Assembly (NCBI GenBank): GCA_963931865.1
Contig: OZ007512.1
Coordinates: 5,044,883 to 5,108,882, forward strand
Source: Axinella damicornis
Lineage: Eukaryota; Porifera; Demospongiae; Axinellida; Axinellidae
Reading direction: 5' to 3'
Length of the DNA: 64,000 bases
Shown one piece after another: positions 11,501 through 21,998 of this stretch (positions within the stretch are counted from its first letter, which is position 1; every line of letters begins with the position of its first letter). The position numbers and the translations under genes were made by a program. The notes below the pieces were generated by a model, which worked only from the letters and a program-made list of their open reading frames with translations, was not told the DNA's origin and searched no databases.

Positions 11501-11748
11501 TCAAGACAATTGCTCCAGACTGGAAGCAAGTTGGATTTATGATGGACCTCGATCCAATGGGGCGAAAGATTAGAAACATTGAAGCGGAGCATGCACACAG
11601 GTTGAATGGTCCAGTTGTCTGCTGCCAGGAGTTGTTCACAGTTTGGTTGGGCTGTCCGGATGCCACCTGGGGGAATCTGATTGAACTGCTGAATGACTCA
11701 GAATACAAAGAACTCGCTGAACAGGTTACAAATGCACTAGGTCCATAG
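8571..11748 (+). CDS. Roc-COR GTPase with C-terminal death domain, copy A
   Basis: The five exons are 8571-10695, 10834-10899, 10990-11058, 11249-11311 and 11438-11748; every intron is phase 1. Exon 1 encodes a Roc-type GTPase: P-loop GAAGTGKS near residue 46, G3 motif IDTGGQPQF near 198 and G4 GTHKD near 287. A COR-like region follows to about residue 650. Between P-loop and G3 there is an unusual insertion rich in Ser, Thr and Pro (about residues 120-185). Exons 2-4 are short Thr/Ser/Pro linkers, and exon 5 is a death domain ending at TAG. The order resembles the C-terminal half of DAPK1-type Roco proteins, without kinase or ankyrins. Such proteins act as nucleotide-controlled scaffolds in the cytosol. 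The start is uncertain: 8571, 8598 and 8442 are all in frame. The start used by copy B is out of frame here because of small indels. Confidence 0.8.
11438..11748 (+). CDS. Terminal death-domain exon of Roc-COR copy A
   Basis: The exon follows a TTTTTGTAG acceptor in phase 1 and runs to the stop at 11746. Visible motifs are IIKTIAPDWKQVGFMMDL, then IRNIEAEH, VVCCQELFTVWLG, TWGNLIELLNDSEYKELAEQ. These fit death-domain helices 1-6. The corresponding exon of copy B has a very different sequence (see 54139-54393), although the linker exons before it match closely. Confidence 0.75.
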
Positions 11749-12404
11749 ACGCCATTGCTCTCTTGTTTTGTATCGTTATAGTATATATCCTTTAGTAAAA
11801 GTATCATTCAATCGCTAAGACTATTAACCTATTACACGTTATTGCTGTTTCACTATTAATTTTGTATCAGGCACACTGCCAAATTTGTCTGCTGCAATTT
11901 TGCCCAAATTATATTTTTGCCAATTGCAACTTTTTAATGTTAAGTTCCAGCAGCTGCAGGATGTCCACATGCAGCGTACAGCATTGATCAGCTTATAGCA
12001 AGCTAAGCAGCTGCCTGCATGACAAATCCTTTCACCGATGAATCAATTTGCGTTTCAATACTTCCAGGGTGTACACGTACGTTCTTTAAATTGTACCCTT
12101 CATGCAGTTTTACCTCGGGCTTCGATCGCCTTTATAGAGGATACGTTCTCACTGTTTCTCAGGGATTAATATGCCACAGTCAGGACTACAATAGTACCCT
12201 CCACCAACACAAACACTTTTACCTGTAGCAGCAATTGACTGACACAACTGCAACACAATAATTGCTGTAGTTTTGCAAGCGTGCAGTTCAACTTGTTTTT
12301 ACTGTGCACTGGATGCAATAATATCATGTTGATGCAGTAACGTTTGTGAGTTGCATGCACGTAAAGCTATATATAATCCGGCCATTTCAAGCACGCACAG
12401 TTGC
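11749..12404. other. 3' flank of Roc-COR copy A, shared with arm B
   Basis: No ORF of note. The part from about 12140 to 12404 matches the reverse complement of about 53790-54060, which shows that the duplication continues past the gene. The block ends exactly where the 5' LTR begins. Confidence 0.6.
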
Positions 12405-12568
12405 TGTGGTATCGTTATTGTATTGATTGCATACCATGCACGTAATATGTTTCCTGTAGCACTTGTGTGTATCCTGTTTTTGTCTTGTACAGATTGTAAA
12501 AGATTAGTCTATCATAAAACGATTCTCCCGTGAACTTGCTGTTCGTGCGCTGCGACCAAGACACCACA
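12405..12568 (+). repeat. 5' LTR of Ty3/gypsy element 1
   Basis: 164 bp, TGTGGTATCG...ACACCACA. It differs from the 3' LTR by C/T at two positions, one in the CATGCA(C/T)GTAATATG word and one in TGTAT(C/T)CTG. Confidence 0.93.
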
Positions 12569-12624
12569 TATTGGCGACGAGGACGGGATCGTTCTAATAC
12601 TGCGAGTCTACCCGAGCAACGACC

Positions 12625-15600
12625 ATGACCGCGACTCTCGGAAAAATCGAGGAGTTCGACGGCGGCAGAGAGGAGTGGCCGCAGTATGTCGAGCGGATGG
12701 GACATTTCTTCACTGCAAATGCGATCACCGACGCAGACAAGAAGAGGGCCGTTTTCCTCTCCGTGGTTGGGCCAGCGACGTACAAACTGTTACGAAGTTT
12801 GGTCTCGCCGAAACTTTGGGCGAGAAGTCATATGACGAGCTGGTCCAGGTCCTAACTGCTCACTACAATCCGACCCCATCAGAAACCGAGCAGCGCTTTA
12901 AATTCCATAGCAGGTTCCGAAAACAGGGAGAATCCGTCGCTACCTTTGTTGCAGAACTTCGCTCGTTGGCCGAATTCTGCAATTTTAAGGACACACTGGA
13001 GGATATGCTCCGAGATAGAATTGTTTGCGGAATAAACAACGGAGCTATCCAGAAGAGGTTGCTGGCGGAGTCGACGTTAACGTACCAGAAAGCACTGGAA
13101 CTCGCCCAGGGGCTAGAAGCCGCAGCAAAGAACTTGCGAGAGCTGCAGGCACCAGGTACGAAAAAGGACGAAGATTCCCCAATTGCTAGTAACACTCAAG
13201 TGGTACACAAGGTGGTTCCCTCAGGGAAAGGGAGGTCAAATTCCACCTGTTATCGTTGTGGTAGGTCAGGTCATGATGCTACCAAGTGCCGCTTTAAAGA
13301 AGCTGTGTGCCACCAGTGTCGCAAGCGAGGACACCTAAAGAGAGTGTGTCGAAGCGGGCAGAAAGGAGCGCAAGGGAATACACGCTCACCTCGACCAGTC
13401 CGCCTGGTTGAGGAAGAAGACGACGACGATATGGAGGAGCTTCCCTTGTTTCATTTGGACTCACCAGGCCAGACACTACCCCTCAGCGTGCAGGTGATGG
13501 TGGACGATCGCCCCATATCAATGGAGGTGGATACTGGGGCTGCCTTATCGTTGGTGTCTGAGTCTACCTTCAGGAGGCTGTGGCCTGAGAAGAAGTTGTT
13601 GACCTCTAGGGTGAGGTTGTGCTCATACTCAGGTGAGCCGATTGCTGTGGTTGGGAAATTGGATGTGGGAGTGAGCTATAGAAGCCAGATTGCTAATTTG
13701 CCACTCCTAGTTGTAAAGGGGGCCGGCCCAAGCTTGTTTGGCAGAAACTGGCTCCAACAGGTCAGACTTGACTGGCATGAGATCTTCAGTTTACAGAACA
13801 CTTCCTTGCACACTATTTTGCAAAAGCATGGGGCTGTGTTCCAGGATGGTCTTGGGACATTGAAAGGATTCAAAGCAAAAATCCTAGTCGAGGAAGGAGC
13901 CCAACCACGCTTTTGTAAAGCCCTCCGTGAAAAAGTGGAAAAGAAGCTTGAAGACCTGGTAGCAGAGGGCACACTTGAGCCAACCCATTTCTCTGAGTGG
14001 GCCTCGCCAATAGTCCCTGTATTAAAGAGTGATGGGACTAGTGTGCGCATTTGTGGGGATTTTAAGCAGACCGTAAACCCGGTGTCTAAACTGGACCGGT
14101 ACCCCATCCCCAAGGTCGAGGACCTATTTGCCACTCTGAGTGGGGGAAAGACCTTTACAAAGCTCGACCTGAGCCAGGCATATCAACAGTTACTCCTTGA
14201 CGATGAATCGAAGCAGTACGTAGTGATTAATACTCATAAGGGGTTGTTTCGATACACAAGATTGCCCTATGGGATATCATCCGCACCGGGAATCTTCCAA
14301 CGCGTCATGGAGAGTGTGTTGCAGGGAATTCCCAAAGTTGTTGTATACCTGGACGACATATTGATCACTGGAGAGACAGAGGAGGAGCATTTGAAAATCT
14401 TGGATGAGGTGTTGGAGCGGCTGGAGAAAGCGGGGCTGCGAGTCAAAAAGCCGAAATGCCGTTTCATGGTTCCCTCAGTCAATTACTTGGGACATCAGAT
14501 TGATTCCGAAGGACTGCACCCACTGGCAGATAAAGTCAAGGCTGTGGAGGAGGCGCCTGCCCCTCGCAACGTGCAGGAGCTCAAGTCCTTCTTGGGATTG
14601 TTGACGTAATATGGCAAATTTTTGCCAAACATGTCTTCAGTTTTAGCCCCCTTGTACAGGCTGTTGGGAAAGGACACTCCCTGGAGCTGGGCTACAGCGG
14701 AAAAGAAATCATTCCAGGCAGCGAAGGACTTGCTGACATCATCACAGCTGCTAGTCCACTACAACCCGAAGCTTCAATTGGTCTTGGCCTGTGATGCCTC
14801 GGCATACGGGGTGGGGGCGGTCTTGGCACACAAGATGCCAGATGGTTCTGAGCGACCAATCGGGTACGCCTCTAGATCCTTGTCCAAAGCAGAGAGGAAT
14901 TATTCTCAGCTAGAGCGTGAGGGTCTGGCTTGCATTTTTGGAACCAAAAAGTTCAATTCATACCTCTTTGGACACCACTTTGAACTCATTACCGACCACA
15001 AACCACTGCTGGCTCTGTTGAATGAACACCGATCTACTTCACCTCAAGCTTCAGCCAGAATAAAGCGGTGGTCTCTGTTCCTATCGGGCTACGAGTATAC
15101 CCTCATGTTCAGGAAAACACAAGCACATGCCAATGCAGATGCTTTAAGCAGGCTGCCGCTACCCACTGTCCCAGCCCAAACCCAGACTCCGCCGGAGCTA
15201 GTGCTGCTCATGGAGCACTTGGCGGACTCCCCAGTCACCTCTCACCACATCAGGTTATGGACACGCAGGGATCCTGAACTGTCTAAAGTCCTCAAGTTCG
15301 TGCAGCATGGGTGGCCTGAGCAGTGTGGCCGGGAGTTGAAGCCATATTCCTCCAAGAAGGAAGAACTTTCGGTGTATGAGGATTGCATCCTGTGGGGCAA
15401 CCGGGTGGTCATCCCACCGAAGGGACGGAAAGCAGTGCTGCAGGAGTTGCACGAAGGGCACCCCGGAATGACAAGGATGAAGGCCCTAGCGAGGATGTAT
15501 GTGTGGTGGCCTGGGAGCGATAAAGACATTGAAGATTCAGTGAGCTCGTGTTCAGACTGCCAGATCAACCAGTCAGCACCTCCGTCTGCACCTCTCCACC

Positions 15601-16561
15601 CTTGGAGTTGGTCCACGAGGCCATGGGTGAGACTACACTTGGATTTCGCAGGACCATTTCTGGGGAAGATGTACCTAGTACTCATTGATTCTCACTCGAA
15701 GTGGATTGAAGCATTTCCCACTTCTCTGCTACTTCCAGTGTAGTGATGGAACACCTGAGAACCACCTTTGCACAATTTGGAATACCGGAAACAGTGGTCA
15801 CTGACAACGGACCGTGCTTTGTTAGTGCAGAGTTTGAGTCATTTCTGGTGGCTAATGGGATCAAACACATAACGTCCGCTCCATACCACCCGGCTTCTAA
15901 CGGCCTTGCCGAACGGGCAGTGCAAATCCTAAAGAGAGGACTGAAGAAAGTGACTGAAGGATCACTGAGCACTCGCATGGCAAAAGTTCTTCTCACTTAC
16001 CGGATGACCCCTCAAAGCACCACTGGAGCCTCACCAGCAGAACTTCTCCTCGGTAGACAGCCTCGAACAAGGCTAGACCTCCTCAGACCAAAGTTGGAAG
16101 AGAGAGTCCGCAACAAGCAATGGCAGCAGAAAGCTACACACGATAGCACTGCCAGAGCTAGGGAATTTGGCGAAGGGGAGAAGGTGTATGTGAAAAACTT
16201 TGGAACTGGACAAAAGTGGTTGGAAGGCAAGATTGCTGAGTGTACTGGCCCTGTGTCATTTCTGGTGGAAATGGAGGATGGCAAACTGGTCAGACGCCAT
16301 CAAGATCAACTGAGACACCGGAAGGAGAGTACAGGTTCTCCACAAGAACATGACTTACCTGTCGAAGATTTGGATATTTCCACGAGGGCTGAAGAACAGC
16401 CACCTGAGCCAACTGAACTGACCCCAACCGAAAGTCAGTCAGTAGTAGAGCCAGTCACCGCGACATCCGACAGTTGTGAACATACGCAATCTTCTGAACT
16501 GATCATACCCAGTCATCGATACCCTCAGAGGATTCGGCATCCTCCGGAACGATACACTTAA
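12625..16561 (+). pseudogene. Gag-pol of Ty3/gypsy element 1, three lesions
   Basis: Gag starts at ATG 12625 (MTATLGKIEEFDGG) and shifts frame near 12815 into the frame open to 14609. Two CCHC zinc knuckles (CYRCGRSGHDATKC, CHQCRKRGHLKRVC) are followed by the protease motif EVDTGAALSLV, then reverse transcriptase with YLDDIL. A TAA nonsense codon stands at 14607-14609, just before YGKFLPNM. RNase H (ACDASAYGVGAVL) and the integrase HHCC finger (HEGHPGM...CSDCQ) continue in the same frame. A second frameshift near 15720-15745, within the integrase core, moves it to the frame ending at 16561. That frame has TDNGPCF and a GPV/F-type C-terminal segment (ECTGPVSFLVEM). I saw no chromodomain. This copy cannot make a full polyprotein without recoding at three places. 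Confidence 0.88.
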
Positions 16562-16640
16562 CTTCTACGAGATACTGGTTGGTGCATTGTGTATGTGTGT
16601 ATTGGTGCATGATGTTTTTGCTTTTATAAGGGGAAGGAAG

Positions 16641-16804
16641 TGTGGTATCGTTATTGTATTGATTGCATACCATGCATGTAATATGTTTCCTGTAGCACTT
16701 GTGTGTATTCTGTTTTTGTCTTGTACAGATTGTAAAAGATTAGTCTATCATAAAACGATTCTCCCGTGAACTTGCTGTTCGTGCGCTGCGACCAAGACAC
16801 CACA
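16641..16804 (+). repeat. 3' LTR of Ty3/gypsy element 1
   Basis: 164 bp, preceded directly by the polypurine tract and followed by the GTTGC target duplication. Confidence 0.93.
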
Positions 16805-17616
16805 GTTGCATGGTTTGAAATCCTGAACCAACAAACTGCATGAGACCTGCAATAATATAATTATAAATATATACCGCTTGCTGTAGCATGCAGTCATGGT
16901 TCATACAACAGCAATATAATTAATATTTCTATAGCGCTGTAGTTATATATACGTATACAAGCTTGCAGGGATGCAGTTTGAACTATTTTTGTTGACTTAT
17001 GCACAGCTATAGCTACTGAATATATATAGGCAGGATGATGCGGTAATTTAGAGTTTCATCTTATATTTTCAGTTGCTTATAGCTTCATGTTGCTTTCATG
17101 CATGCACACGTAAAGCACATATAACTGCTTGCGCAGTTGCATGGTTTGGAATCCCAATGAATGCATGAGACCTGCAATTAATGCATTGTTGCATGCTCTA
17201 GTGAAATGTGTTACGCTGGTATTAATCTTCCTCACGAGCAGGGATGTTGCTGTTTCATAAACCCAACACCCAATTAAGGTTGGTAGGCTACTGCTCTAGG
17301 AGCTGTGCTTATAAACTGCAACATAACATCCCAACCGAGTGGATGGGTGATATAAATTATGCACTAGCTTGTTGCTAGGTGGTTGCTAAGATTATAGATA
17401 GAGCTACTGTTCACACCTGATAATAATTATAGTCACATAGCAACATCGTGAAAGGCTAATGACTTCATCTCGAAGAGGATGCAAGTGGATGTAGGCCTGA
17501 GCTAATTATGTGCGCATAATTTGCAGAATAATAGGGACTTACCCGAATTGCACATTATTCGCGAATAATCGGGCCAGAAAACGGAAATAATTATTAGTGG
17601 TTGTGTAGTTTCAGCC
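16805..17616. other. Distal part of duplication arm A
   Basis: AT-rich and without ORFs. Bases to about 17201 match the reverse complement of about 53463-53790 in diverged form. A word GTTGCATGGTTTG(A/G)AATCC occurs at 16805 and again near 17136, so arm A also holds a local repeat. Beyond 17201 no match to the other arm was seen. Confidence 0.5.
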
Positions 17617-17814
17617 ATGGCTGCCTTGTGTGAGTCGGATTCAGAGTGCTGCGGTGACCTTTCGTCGCCTTCGAGCTCCGAAACAGGAACAGAGGCTACA
17701 GAGCACGAGTCTACCTCCTCCTGTGTGTCTCTGCTAGACCGCTTACGGAGCCCTAAGACATCTGAGTTGGCTCGTAAACGAAAAGTCGATCACAATGTCC
17801 AAAATATTTTGTGA
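17617..17814 (+). CDS. Short unknown ORF or first exon before an assembly gap
   Basis: A 65-codon reading frame starts with ATG in a CCATGG context. It is acidic and Ser/Thr-rich, and then basic (SELARKRKVDHN). The basic patch resembles a nuclear-localisation stretch. I do not recognise the family. The 200-bp gap begins 52 bases after the stop, so a spliced continuation cannot be excluded, though no good donor is visible before the stop. Confidence 0.3.
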   Translation: MAALCESDSECCGDLSSPSSSETGTEATEHESTSSCVSLLDRLRSPKTSELARKRKVDHNVQNIL

Positions 17815-17866
17815 ATAACAGGTTGTTGATGTAAAATAATGGGCTTAGTTGTCAAGAATATTCAAA

Positions 17867-18066
17867 NNNNNNNNNNNNNNNNNNNNNNNNNNNNNNNNNN
17901 NNNNNNNNNNNNNNNNNNNNNNNNNNNNNNNNNNNNNNNNNNNNNNNNNNNNNNNNNNNNNNNNNNNNNNNNNNNNNNNNNNNNNNNNNNNNNNNNNNNN
18001 NNNNNNNNNNNNNNNNNNNNNNNNNNNNNNNNNNNNNNNNNNNNNNNNNNNNNNNNNNNNNNNNNN
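17867..18066. other. Assembly gap of 200 N
   Basis: Exactly 200 N, a size typical of a placeholder for unknown length. Open frames drawn across it have no meaning. Confidence 0.99.
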
Positions 18067-18543
18067 CTGAGGATGGCCAGAGGGCACAAGGCTCTGCAGG
18101 TATAGTTCAACAGGAGGGGAAAAGTGTGGGTAGGGTGAGGAGGGAAAGGAGGGTATTGCTTACAGGCTTGACCACTAACTTTGGGTTAAATACTGCAGTG
18201 ATCCACAAAGACTGTAGTCTCTCACTAATATGACCCCTTCCCCATGCACTCTTCAACCCCCAAGTCCTAGGTTAATTACACTCATTCAAATAGTCTGTGT
18301 GGTCAATCATTCTGTCTCTGTGTTAACATTGTTGCTGCCTGTGACAACTGACAAGATCACTCGTGCTGCCGTTCTTGCCTGTGTTAGCTTCGTGCTGAGA
18401 TGGGCAATCAGCTTTATTGTGCAATGAATCTATCATTAGTTGGGAGGGCAATATGGCACAGTATTGCAAGGTTGTACGTACTAGCTATTTTCCGGAGCCT
18501 GATCCACCCATGCAGGTAACGTTTGTACCCCAATACTTCTCGA
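18067..18543. other. No feature seen
   Basis: Ordinary noncoding sequence. Short open frames lack domain character and show no good splice context. Confidence 0.4.
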
Positions 18544-18629
18544 TAGCCTTGTTTCCAGGCCCTGCACCATTTTCTATTGCACGAAGAACAAGCAACGAAA
18601 TTCTGGGCGAGGGCCTGAGAACGAGGCTA
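18544..18629. mobile_element. TAGCCTCGTTCCCAGGC-family MITE
   Basis: 86 bp with ends TAGCCTTGTTTCCAGGCCC and GGGCCTGAGAACGAGGCTA. CTTCTCGA occurs just outside each end (one extra T on the right), consistent with an 8-bp target duplication. Confidence 0.75.
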
Positions 18630-18833
18630 TCTTCTCGAATCAACCATATTTCTAAATGCCACAATATTATACTGCACACATAGTTGAGGTGCTAGACAAA
18701 ACCTTGTAGTTGCAACTTGTTGGAAAATCTGTTGCCATTAGTGTTTGTGTTTGTCAAGTATGCAACATACAGCAAGAACTAACCCCACTCACTCATGCCC
18801 CAAATTTCAACAGGAAATACATATGGGAATTAG

Positions 18834-18948
18834 GGGCGGATCCAGGAAAAATTTGAAGGGGGGGCTATCATCCGGCCACAGGCGAAGGTATCCGATATCT
18901 GGTAAGGGGGGGGGGGGGGGGGGGGGGGGGGGGTACAGCCCCTTGTAG

Positions 18949-19003
<55 letters not shown>

Positions 19004-19014
19004 ACCGCCCCTGG
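18834..19014. mobile_element. GGGGCGGATCCAGG-type element with G and C homopolymers
   Basis: The left end AGGGGCGGATCCAGG matches the terminal sequence of the element at 45335. The right end reads CCGCCCCTG. The interior carries 28 consecutive G (18906-18933), a short GTACAGCCCCTTGTAG spacer and 53 consecutive C (18949-19001). The tract lengths may be unreliable in the assembly. Confidence 0.55.
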
Positions 19015-19277
19015 GGAATGCAGTTCGGGCCGACTCAAATCGATGTATAAGAAAATTCTATTGCAGGAATACTAGTATAGCTAGCTACAATATAAATATA
19101 TGTATAAGGCTCTGCGACATTTATCCATAGTTTGTACATACGCAGACATGGATGTCTATAGCTTGCACGTAAGCAGACATGGAATGACTGACTGAACCCC
19201 ATATTGGCTTGAATTCTAAGTATCATTCCAGGGTGATGGTCAGCAACAGACCTTGCTGCTTCATGCAGACTACAGCA

Positions 19278-19365
19278 TAGCCTCATTCCCAGGTCCTGCC
19301 CAGTTTTTGTCGCTTGCAGTACGGCATGCGATGAAATGCTGGGGCAGGGCCTGGGAGTGAAGCTA
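19278..19365. mobile_element. TAGCCTCGTTCCCAGGC-family MITE, diverged
   Basis: Inverted ends TAGCCTCATTCCCAGGTCC and GGGCCTGGGAGTGAAGCTA enclose about 50 bp. No clean target duplication remains. Confidence 0.7.
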
Positions 19366-19386
19366 CTGTAACACAACTATGTGCAA

Positions 19387-19770
19387 CTGTAGCATATTAC
19401 ACTTCTGGTAGGGGAACAATTGTGCCACGTAAATATAACTCTCCTGGTAGGGGAAAAACTGTGCAGCGTAAATAATTATATATTGTTTGAGTATACTTAG
19501 GATTGACCTACAGAGATTCTGACTACACCGCCATGATTGCTATCATGTACTGACCTGAACGTAAAAAGTTGGTGCTGAAACTCACCTTTGTGGCGGAGAT
19601 ATGAGTGCTTTTGTCTCACCATTGACCGCCATTGCTTGAGCGCTCTCTTCGACTTCCGGTGGCAGTACCGTTCTAAGGAGATTCTGACCACACGACCATG
19701 ATCGCTGTCGTTCACTGACGCTTACATGCCGAAACTCACCGTGCTGGCATTGTTGTGAGCACTGTATAAC
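19387..19770. repeat. Short local duplications
   Basis: CTGGTAGGGGAA...ACTGTGC-type words repeat near 19402 and 19442. An AGATTCTGAC(T/C)ACAC..CCATGAT block repeats near 19510 and 19678. The reading frames here are shadows of these repeats. Confidence 0.5.
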
Positions 19771-19950
19771 AATTCTTGTCTTCCCTTTGGCTGCCATTGC
19801 TAGCAATTGACTGAGCATGGTTGCCATGTGGCATGTGTGTTAGCAAATTGGAATGAGTTGCAATACCTATTGCGCATCCAGCAAGTTGCAACGGTTGCAA
19901 CGGCTGCTACCAGGAGTGTGGTTGCCCCCCGATAACTGAAAGAAGCTTAC

Positions 19951-20072
19951 TCATAAGGGCCTGACTCGATGCAATTGTTGAGAGTGAGTGGACCAACTTC
20001 TGCTCCTTTCTCCAGCAGTCTACTCACTGCCTTCACGTTGCCCTGATTACAAGCTGAATCAAGGGGCGACGC
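19951..20072 (-). CDS. Ankyrin-repeat gene, exon f (most 3' visible)
   Basis: The exon follows a CCTCTGCAG acceptor in phase 0 and ends at a GTAAGC donor in phase 2. It encodes ASPLDSACNQGNVKAVSRLL and EKGAEVGPLTLNNCI, an ankyrin repeat plus the start of the next. The donor means the gene continues to the left, but no further exon could be placed before 19.9 kb. Confidence 0.65.
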
Positions 20073-20699
20073 CTGCAGAGGATAACATTGGGCCAAACTC
20101 AAATTGTAAAACTCATTTAATGTACAAGTTACCTTTGTCCCTCCGCACAGGAACTAGCTAGAGACACGCAACAAAAACGACGTATAACAGCAATATGAGT
20201 ACCTTCTAGCTGGCATGATCTTAGCGCCTGAGTACAACATGCCAACATAGGCAGTGGCATCAAACTTCAAGGTCGAGTTGGCGAACTTTGGCGTCAGATT
20301 TTGCAATCAGAAAGGGCTAACTGGCCAGCTTGGCAGCATCCATGGTAAGCTTTCAACTGACTGGAGGACGACTCGGAGCGAGTTCGGTTCGCTGCCGTTG
20401 GAAAAACGAGGGATGGTCGTTCATACCACTAATTAAGCCATTCGCTTTTCACCTGATCAGGCAAGTAGAACGCACAGTATCTCACGAACAGGATGTTTAT
20501 CTCGGTAAAACTTTTAGAGTCACCCTGCCCCTTTCTTCATGGAATTGAAGTCCAGTCTAATATACTAATAAATTATACGGTTAGATGTTACTGACGCCAA
20601 AGTCGCGCACACATTTCAATGCTGACTGTAAACCGCAAGTGTGCACCGCGCATGCGCAATAGCAAACTGTAACCCGTAATCTGAATACCAGTGTGACTT

Positions 20700-21125
20700 C
20701 ACCCTTATGAAGTATACTGAACTTGAGAGGGGCACAGTCCTGATGGTGAGGGGCTGTATAAGCCTTATGCCATGTCTCTGCCTTGCTGTATGTGTGTGTG
20801 CATATGCTCTCCAGCATATTAGCTGCTAATATGCAGGAGAGCATATGCACACACACACACAACATGCACTGCTGTTTCTCAAGCTGCTATGTGCTGTACA
20901 TAGCAGCTTGAGAAACAATGGTGTTGATGGTGACCATCTTTCACCATCAACACCAAATTGTGCTACTGTTTCTCAAGCTGCTGTGTACAAATATGGAGGA
21001 GAGCATAATAATTGTGTGCATGTACAGCATGGCAGACCTGTGGTGCATGTACGGCTTAAACACACAGCCCCTCACCATCGGGGCTGTGCTCCTCTGTGTC
21101 CCTCTGATTCTGTACTTTATAAACC
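20700..21125. repeat. Nested foldback: outer arms enclosing three palindromes
   Basis: Three consecutive near-perfect hairpins lie at about 20790-20850 (GCATATGCTCTCC arms), 20874-20918 (GTTTCTCAAGCTGCTATG arms) and 20920-20961 (GGTGTTGATGGT arms). The flanks 20700-20785 and 20995-21125 are themselves imperfect reverse complements (GATGGTGAGGGGCTGT in both orientations). The whole is an elaborate foldback inside an ankyrin intron. Confidence 0.75.
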
Positions 21126-21206
21126 ATAGAGGACCAACTGCCATGCTACCTATGACATACACACTGCATCTTCATACGTACATCACTGCAATGTACGTAC
21201 ATGTAC

Positions 21207-21324
21207 ATCAAAACCATTCCTTGGGTTGATGTCTGCTCCTGCATCAATGAGCATTGCCAGCAGCTGGTCGGAGTTGTCACGAGCAGCAACTGCATAGTGC
21301 AGTGGAGTGCACTCAAGCTCATCC
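21207..21324 (-). CDS. Ankyrin-repeat gene, exon e
   Basis: This exon runs from a TTGCAG acceptor (phase 2) to a GTACAT donor (phase 0). It encodes DELECTPLHYAVAARDN then LLAMLIDAGADINPRNGFD, a textbook ankyrin repeat (TPLH; DAGADIN). It joins in frame to exon d (codon CG|G) and exon f. Confidence 0.75.
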
Positions 21325-21420
21325 CTGCAATACAAATTCGATGAAATTTATAGTGAGATTCACAATCAAAAAGGCAGCCCATACCAATAATTACATAGTC
21401 AACTACATGTAGAGGTTGAA

Positions 21421-21520
21421 ATGGACCGTACAGCTGCCAGTTATGGGCATGGACCAACCGTCAACTGCCAGTTATTGGTGTGGACTGACCGTACAGCTGC
21501 CAGTTATCGGCGTGGCTCCG
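21421..21520. repeat. Three ~35-bp tandem units
   Basis: The unit contains ACCGTACAGCTGCCAGTTAT followed by GGGCATGG- or GGTGTGG-type words. It is repeated three times in diverged form. Confidence 0.7.
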
Positions 21521-21693
21521 CCTTGGGGTTGGTATGCAGGCCTTCTCGCCCAAGTATTTGTAGCTTGCCGTACTTTAACGCGAAGGGTTGGCAACCAGAA
21601 ATATTGTTGCCATGCTAGCTATGGTAACGTGCATTCGCAACATTCATTGGTAGAGGCACGTGCAATGAAATTCCAGGTTTGTACGATAAAATT

Positions 21694-21841
21694 AGTATCA
21701 CCATAGTACCAAGCTATACCGGAAACATATCACTCGTTTGTTACCTTTGGCATTAATTGTTACTCGTGTTTCGCTCTCGTAACAATACTACGCCAACAAA
21801 CTCATGATATTTTCCGGTATAGCTTTGTACTATGGTGATAT
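21694..21841. mobile_element. 148-bp palindromic MITE
   Basis: Arms of about 35 bp (TATCACCATAGTACCAAGCT / GGTATAGCTTTGTACTATGG) are inverted around an AT-rich centre containing GTTACTCGTGTTTCGC. Confidence 0.75.
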
Positions 21842-21890
21842 TTCATAATAATAATTGTATGCACTATTATTCATTAGCTACACAGCATAC

Positions 21891-21998
21891 CGCACATTAA
21901 CGTTGATATCAGGATTTGATTCCAGAATGAACTTTGCAATGCCAGGGTGTCCATACATACAAGCTAGGTGAAGCGGAGTCTTCCTATGTCTTCCTTCA
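21891..21998 (-). CDS. Ankyrin-repeat gene, exon d
   Basis: 108 bp, phase 2 at both ends. It encodes EGRHRKTPLHLACMYGHPGI then AKFILESNPDINVNV, one full ankyrin repeat. It joins in frame to exon c (codon CT|T) and exon e (codon CG|G). Confidence 0.78.

Larger units (their letters stand above)
12405..16804 (+). mobile_element. Ty3/gypsy LTR retrotransposon 1, complete ends
   Basis: The element is 4.4 kb and is bounded by two 164-bp LTRs with TGTGGT...ACCACA ends. It is flanked by a 5-bp target-site duplication GTTGC (12400-12404 and 16805-16809). After the 5' LTR comes TATTGGCGACGAGGACGGGA, where a primer-binding site is expected. Before the 3' LTR is a purine tract AAGGGGAAGGAAG (16628-16640). 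The internal order is gag, protease, reverse transcriptase, RNase H, integrase, which is the Ty3/gypsy order. The LTRs differ at only two positions, so the insertion is young. The pre-insertion sequence survives in arm B near 53.8 kb. Confidence 0.92.

Noticed and set aside
17839..18110. Open frames of 70-88 codons across the N run
   Set aside because: They consist of unknown residues and only reflect the absence of stops in N.
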